NCBI GenBank assembly: GCA_023418575.1 | Contig: JAEZZM010000018.1 | Span: 19,897-83,896 of the forward strand | Direction: 5' to 3' | Source: Actinomycetes bacterium | Lineage (GTDB): Bacteria; Actinomycetota; Coriobacteriia; Coriobacteriales; JAEZZM01 | Length of the DNA stretch: 64,000 bases | Shown here: in pieces, positions 60,735 to 64,000 of the stretch | Numbering within the stretch: the first letter of the stretch is position 1 | How the letters are laid out: every line of letters starts with the position of its first letter | Made by a program: the position numbers and the translations under genes | Notes under the pieces: generated by a model | Databases searched by the model: none | Told to the model about the DNA's origin: nothing | The model's input: only the letters and a program-made list of their open reading frames with translations

Positions 60735-61775
60735 ATGACTGAGTTTGGCGATCAAAACGTGGCAGCTACGGGCTCTGCGGGTGCTGAGCGTGCGCTTACA
60801 GAAGTAGAGAGTGCGCACGCTCCGGGCGACAAAAGAGTAAGGCGTGGCTCCACATTGCATAATTGCTTATTAATCTTTTTGGGTGGTTGCTGTTATGGAG
60901 CCGTGGGTTCTGTAACAAAGCATGCTTTTGCTGCGGGTTACACTCCCCAAGAGATAGTATTTACGCAGATGTTTTTTGGTTGGATTATTTTCTCTGTATG
61001 CACCTTGATTTGGAGATTGAAAACAGGGGAGCTGTACTGGCCAAAGAAAAAAGATGTTAGGGATTTACTTATAGCGGGAGTTGCAACCTGTTTTACCTCA
61101 CTTTTTTATTCTCTTGCGCTTGAACGTTTGCCAGCCTCTGTTGCTATCACCTTATTATTTCAGTTTACCTGGCTTGGGATTGTGCTTGAATTTATCGTCA
61201 CCAAGAGATATCCAGGTACAGCTAAGGTTATAGCTGGCTGTGTTATTGCTCTAGGCACGTTGGCAGCATCGGGCTTGCTCTCTAGTCTCCTGGGCTTAGC
61301 CGGTGCTAAATCTTTAGGTGCCCTTGATCCCCTGGGTATTTGTTTTGGCTGTCTTTCAGCCTTGTGCTCTTGTACCTATTTATACCTTACCGGTAAAGCT
61401 GCTTGTAATATGCATGTTACTCAGCGTGCCTTTTTCATTACCTTGGGTGCTACTCTTACCGTATTAGTGGTGCATCCATCTGCTCTTCATGCCTTTAGCC
61501 ATGGTGTTGACCTTATTAAGTACGCCTTGTTTTTATCGATTTGTGCTATAGCAATACCACTCTTTTTGTTTGCTTCAGCTGCACCCTGGCTTCCTAATGG
61601 TTTGGTAAGTATTATGGCTTCAAGTGAGCTTCCAGCTTCAGTTACCTGTGCGGCATTGTTATTAGGGGAGCGCTTAGATAAGCTGCGTATTGTTGGGATT
61701 GTAATTATTTTGCTGGGTGTAATTATATCTCAGCTATCAGCAATAAAAAGCTTTTTTAAAAGCTCTAAAACTTAA
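60735..61775 (+). CDS. EamA/DMT family transporter
   Basis: 346 residues. A charged N-terminus of about 42 residues precedes 10 transmembrane helices in two EamA halves: LLIFLGGCCYGAVGSVTKHAFAAG opens the first, and LPNGLVSIMASSELPASVTCAALLLGERLD is the usual second-half signature. These proteins export or import small metabolites; the substrate is unknown. It starts 11 bp after moeA and probably shares its transcript. No molybdenum link is implied by the family. Confidence 0.85.
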   Translation: MTEFGDQNVAATGSAGAERALTEVESAHAPGDKRVRRGSTLHNCLLIFLGGCCYGAVGSVTKHAFAAGYTPQEIVFTQMFFGWIIFSVCTLIWRLKTGELYWPKKKDVRDLLIAGVATCFTSLFYSLALERLPASVAITLLFQFTWLGIVLEFIVTKRYPGTAKVIAGCVIALGTLAASGLLSSLLGLAGAKSLGALDPLGICFGCLSALCSCTYLYLTGKAACNMHVTQRAFFITLGATLTVLVVHPSALHAFSHGVDLIKYALFLSICAIAIPLFLFASAAPWLPNGLVSIMASSELPASVTCAALLLGERLDKLRIVGIVIILLGVIISQLSAIKSFFKSSKT

Positions 61776-61809
61776 GAGCACAGAGGGCGGCTATTAAGAT
61801 AAAATAAGT

Positions 61810-61818
61810 TGGTATGAT
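61810..61818 (+). promoter_or_regulatory. Extended -10 promoter candidate of guaA
   Basis: TGGTATGAT at 61810-61818 is an extended -10, about 72 bp before the guaA ATG. The -35 is not clear. No purine riboswitch core was found in the leader. Confidence 0.4.
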
Positions 61819-61890
61819 CTGCTTGTACGAGTAAGTTGTGCTCATATAAGTGACATGTAGTAGCAATTAACTAGCTAAAGGGAGTCCTTC

Positions 61891-63459
61891 ATGATCCAGG
61901 AGCAAAAGGTACTAGTTCTTGATTTTGGAGCGCAATATGGGCAACTTATTGCGCGTCGTATTCGTGACCTGCAGGTTTATTCTGAGATAGTACCCTTTGA
62001 TATTAGTGCTCAAGAGCTAAAAGAGCTTGCACCAAGCGCCCTGGTTTTATCGGGTGGTCCTGCTAGTGTATATGAGGATGAGGCGCCTCATATTGATAAA
62101 GATATTCTTAATTTGGGAATTCCTATTTTAGGCTTTTGCTATGGTATGCAATCCATTGCCCATTTTGAGGGAGGCTTAGTAAAACAGGCTGATGCAGGAG
62201 AGTACGGCGCTGCAAAGCTTAAGCGTCAGGGAGAGTCTCAGCTTTTAGAAGGTACCCCTCAGGAGCAAACCGTATGGATGAGTCACAGAGATACCGTTTT
62301 TGAGGCTCCACAGTCTTATACTGTCACCGCTACTACTGATATTTGCCCTGTTGCAAGTATGGAAAATGTTGAGAAAAAGATCTATGCTACTCAGTTTCAT
62401 CCTGAAGTAAATCATAGCGATTATGGTAATGAGATGCTCAAGAATTTCCTTTTTGAGATCTGCAAGATTGAAAAGAACTGGACTACTGATAATCTTATTG
62501 AAGAAACAGTATCTAAGATCAAAGACCAAGTAAAAGATGAGCATGTTATTTTAGCTCTTTCTGGCGGTGTAGACTCTAGTGTTGTAGCTGCTCTCATGCA
62601 TAAGGCCATTGGGGATCGTCTGCACTGCGTATTTGTAAATCATGGACTTCTTAGAAAAGGTGAGGCAGAGTCTGTAGAACAGGTCTTTGAGGGGCAGTTT
62701 GGTGTAGACCTCACTGTGGTTGATGCAGTTGAACGTTATGCAAAACAACTTGCTGGTGTAACAGAGCCAGAAGAAAAGCGCAGTATCATTGGAACAGAAT
62801 TTTGGAAAGTCTTTTTTGATGAGGCTCAAAAGCTTGAGGGGCGCCTAGGGACAAAGATACGCTATTTAGCCCAAGGTACCATTTACCCTGATGTTATTGA
62901 ATCTGGATCAAGAAAAACGGGTAAGGCCAGTTCTACTATTAAGTCTCACCATAATCTTATTCCCTTTCCTGAAGGCGTGCACTTTGACTTAATTGAACCT
63001 TTGGATCTGTTCTTTAAAGACGAGGTAAGGGCCATAGGTTCTGCCCTTGGTCTACCAGATCATATCGTTTATCGTCAACCATTCCCCGGCCCTGGTCTTG
63101 CCATTAGGATTATTGGTGGGGTAAACCTTGAAAAGCTTGAGATTTTGCGCGAGGCTGACGCTATTGTGCGAGAAGAAATTGATGCCTACAATGAGCAAAA
63201 TCCTGGTTCTGTATGGCAGTACTTTGCTGTCTTACCAGATATTAAAAGCGTTGGCGTAATGGGTGATGAGCGCACGTATGCACGTCCCATTATTTTGCGT
63301 GCCGTTGAGTCAAGTGATGCAATGACCGCAGACTGGGCTAAGCTGCCTTATGAGCTTTTGGCGAGAATATCAGGCCGCATAGTAAGTGAGGTTAGGGGAG
63401 TAAATCGTGTAGCCTATGATATTACCTCTAAGCCGCCAGCAACTATTGAGTGGGAGTAA
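61891..63459 (+). CDS. guaA: GMP synthase (glutamine-hydrolysing)
   Basis: 522 residues behind AAAGGGAG. An N-terminal class I amidotransferase with catalytic Cys in GFCYGMQ (about residue 82) and His/Glu in QFHPE is followed by the ATP pyrophosphatase loop LALSGGVDSSVVAAL (about 221). The dimerisation domain ends PPATIEWE, which is universal. It converts XMP to GMP using glutamine. Alone in its transcript, with a terminator downstream. Confidence 0.97.
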   Translation: MIQEQKVLVLDFGAQYGQLIARRIRDLQVYSEIVPFDISAQELKELAPSALVLSGGPASVYEDEAPHIDKDILNLGIPILGFCYGMQSIAHFEGGLVKQADAGEYGAAKLKRQGESQLLEGTPQEQTVWMSHRDTVFEAPQSYTVTATTDICPVASMENVEKKIYATQFHPEVNHSDYGNEMLKNFLFEICKIEKNWTTDNLIEETVSKIKDQVKDEHVILALSGGVDSSVVAALMHKAIGDRLHCVFVNHGLLRKGEAESVEQVFEGQFGVDLTVVDAVERYAKQLAGVTEPEEKRSIIGTEFWKVFFDEAQKLEGRLGTKIRYLAQGTIYPDVIESGSRKTGKASSTIKSHHNLIPFPEGVHFDLIEPLDLFFKDEVRAIGSALGLPDHIVYRQPFPGPGLAIRIIGGVNLEKLEILREADAIVREEIDAYNEQNPGSVWQYFAVLPDIKSVGVMGDERTYARPIILRAVESSDAMTADWAKLPYELLARISGRIVSEVRGVNRVAYDITSKPPATIEWE

Positions 63460-63600
63460 CAGATATTTTACTGAAAATGGCTTATTTTTAATGCTTATAG
63501 CATATTGGAATAAGCGACTGGGACCAAATTGGGTAAAGATTTCAAAAAAATAAACCCTATAATAGCTTCAAGTGGCTTTACAACAAAATACAAAAAAATG

Positions 63601-63632
63601 AGACCGTAGCTTAGTTGTTACGGTCTTTTTGT
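63601..63632 (+). terminator. Terminator downstream of guaA
   Basis: 8-bp stem AGACCGTA (63601-63608) with TACGGTCT (63619-63626), 10-nt loop, then TTTTG. It is 140 bp after the guaA stop. Confidence 0.75.
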
Positions 63633-64000
63633 CCCATAACCCATAAATTTGAAATTGTCTGTAAATTAAAATGAATAATCGTACCTAACACCAGTACTAC
63701 ATTTTCTACTATTATAATCCCTTTTTTAAAACTATGTTAGATGTATAAAACACGGTTATTATTATCAGAATAATATATTCAAGTGCCTTATCAAACAATA
63801 GTGTTATATCAATTACTTAGACTGCTATTGTGATTGTTCATTTATAGTTATAGTTTTTTGCAATGTTTTTTTCATTCATTTCCAACTATTATTTCAAATT
63901 TTGAGCATAAAACGATTGAATTTATTGCTTTCCGTTAAATTGAATTATTAATAATACTTTATTTTAAGTTTGCATTCATTTATAGAAACATATTTACATC
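63633..64000. other. AT-rich non-coding end of window
   Basis: About 370 bp with clearly lower GC than the rest (mostly A/T runs), many stops in every frame, and no ORF, RNA or repeat that I can support. It may be an upstream region of a gene beyond the window or the edge of a region of different origin. Confidence 0.5.

Overview
The window looks like one contiguous piece of chromosome from an anaerobic, Gram-positive amino-acid fermenter. The base composition is moderately low in GC, at about 42 percent by eye. The clues are a selenocysteine-dependent glycine/sarcosine/betaine reductase cluster, a sortase-anchored thioester/SpaA adhesin, a long-form hibernation factor, lipoproteins with lipoboxes and no outer-membrane genes. 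The mix also includes a fused RlmKL, a NYN plus LOTUS protein, a DhnA-type aldolase and a CyuPA pair. My best guess is a coriobacterium of the Atopobium/Olsenella type; a Firmicute is not excluded. There are no insertion sequences, prophage genes or CRISPR arrays.

Layout. 1-3.2 kb: a secreted CAP-domain protein broken by a frameshift at an A7 tract, a membrane-anchored thermonuclease and a small membrane protein. 3.4-7.3 kb: a MacAB-like ABC exporter operon. 7.3-13.2 kb: pncB, a DegV protein, a beta-hydroxyacid dehydrogenase with a His/Cys-rich tail, and a NYN-LOTUS protein with AT-hook-like repeats that ends at an apparently premature stop. 13.2-20.8 kb: rlmKL, a HEAT-like protein, an isocitrate dehydrogenase homologue, an anchored protein, a SurA-like lipoprotein, a DUF523 protein and comF. 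21.1-27.8 kb: alanine/glycine symporter, grdX, grdE, grdB with an in-frame Sec UGA, trxB, trxA, and grdA with an in-frame Sec UGA. 28-31 kb: an NCS1 permease and a dihydropyrimidinase/hydantoinase. 31.2-34.9 kb: a large adhesin on the minus strand. 35.2-37.3 kb: a structured ncRNA candidate (raiA RNA is the leading idea), an amino-acid-binding lipoprotein and hpf/raiA. 37.4-46.8 kb: crcB, ilvE, dnaE, a CPBP protease, an unknown protein and nadE. 47-51 kb: a class I aldolase, then cyuA and cyuP on the minus strand and tRNA-Leu. 51.4-55.4 kb: an alkyltransferase, a FUSC protein and the infC-rpmI-rplT operon behind a structured leader. 55.8-63.5 kb: an NSS transporter, ychF, mobA-moeA, an EamA transporter and guaA, then AT-rich sequence to the end.

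How the genes work together. The symporter can supply glycine. Component B (GrdE/GrdB), GrdA and the dedicated thioredoxin pair can reduce it, but the acetyl-phosphate-forming component C (grdC, grdD) is not in this window. The adjacent permease and hydantoinase could feed hydantoin-type compounds toward glycine or sarcosine (inference). pncB and nadE cover the end of NAD synthesis.

The observations most worth a second look are the ~240-nt structured RNA upstream of the hpf neighbourhood, the slippery A7 frameshift, the read-through-like extension of the NYN protein, and the atypical AUA start and attenuator of infC. Also notable are two candidate leaderless genes, the grd cluster without grdCD, and a pattern of short tandem duplications clustered just after stop codons.
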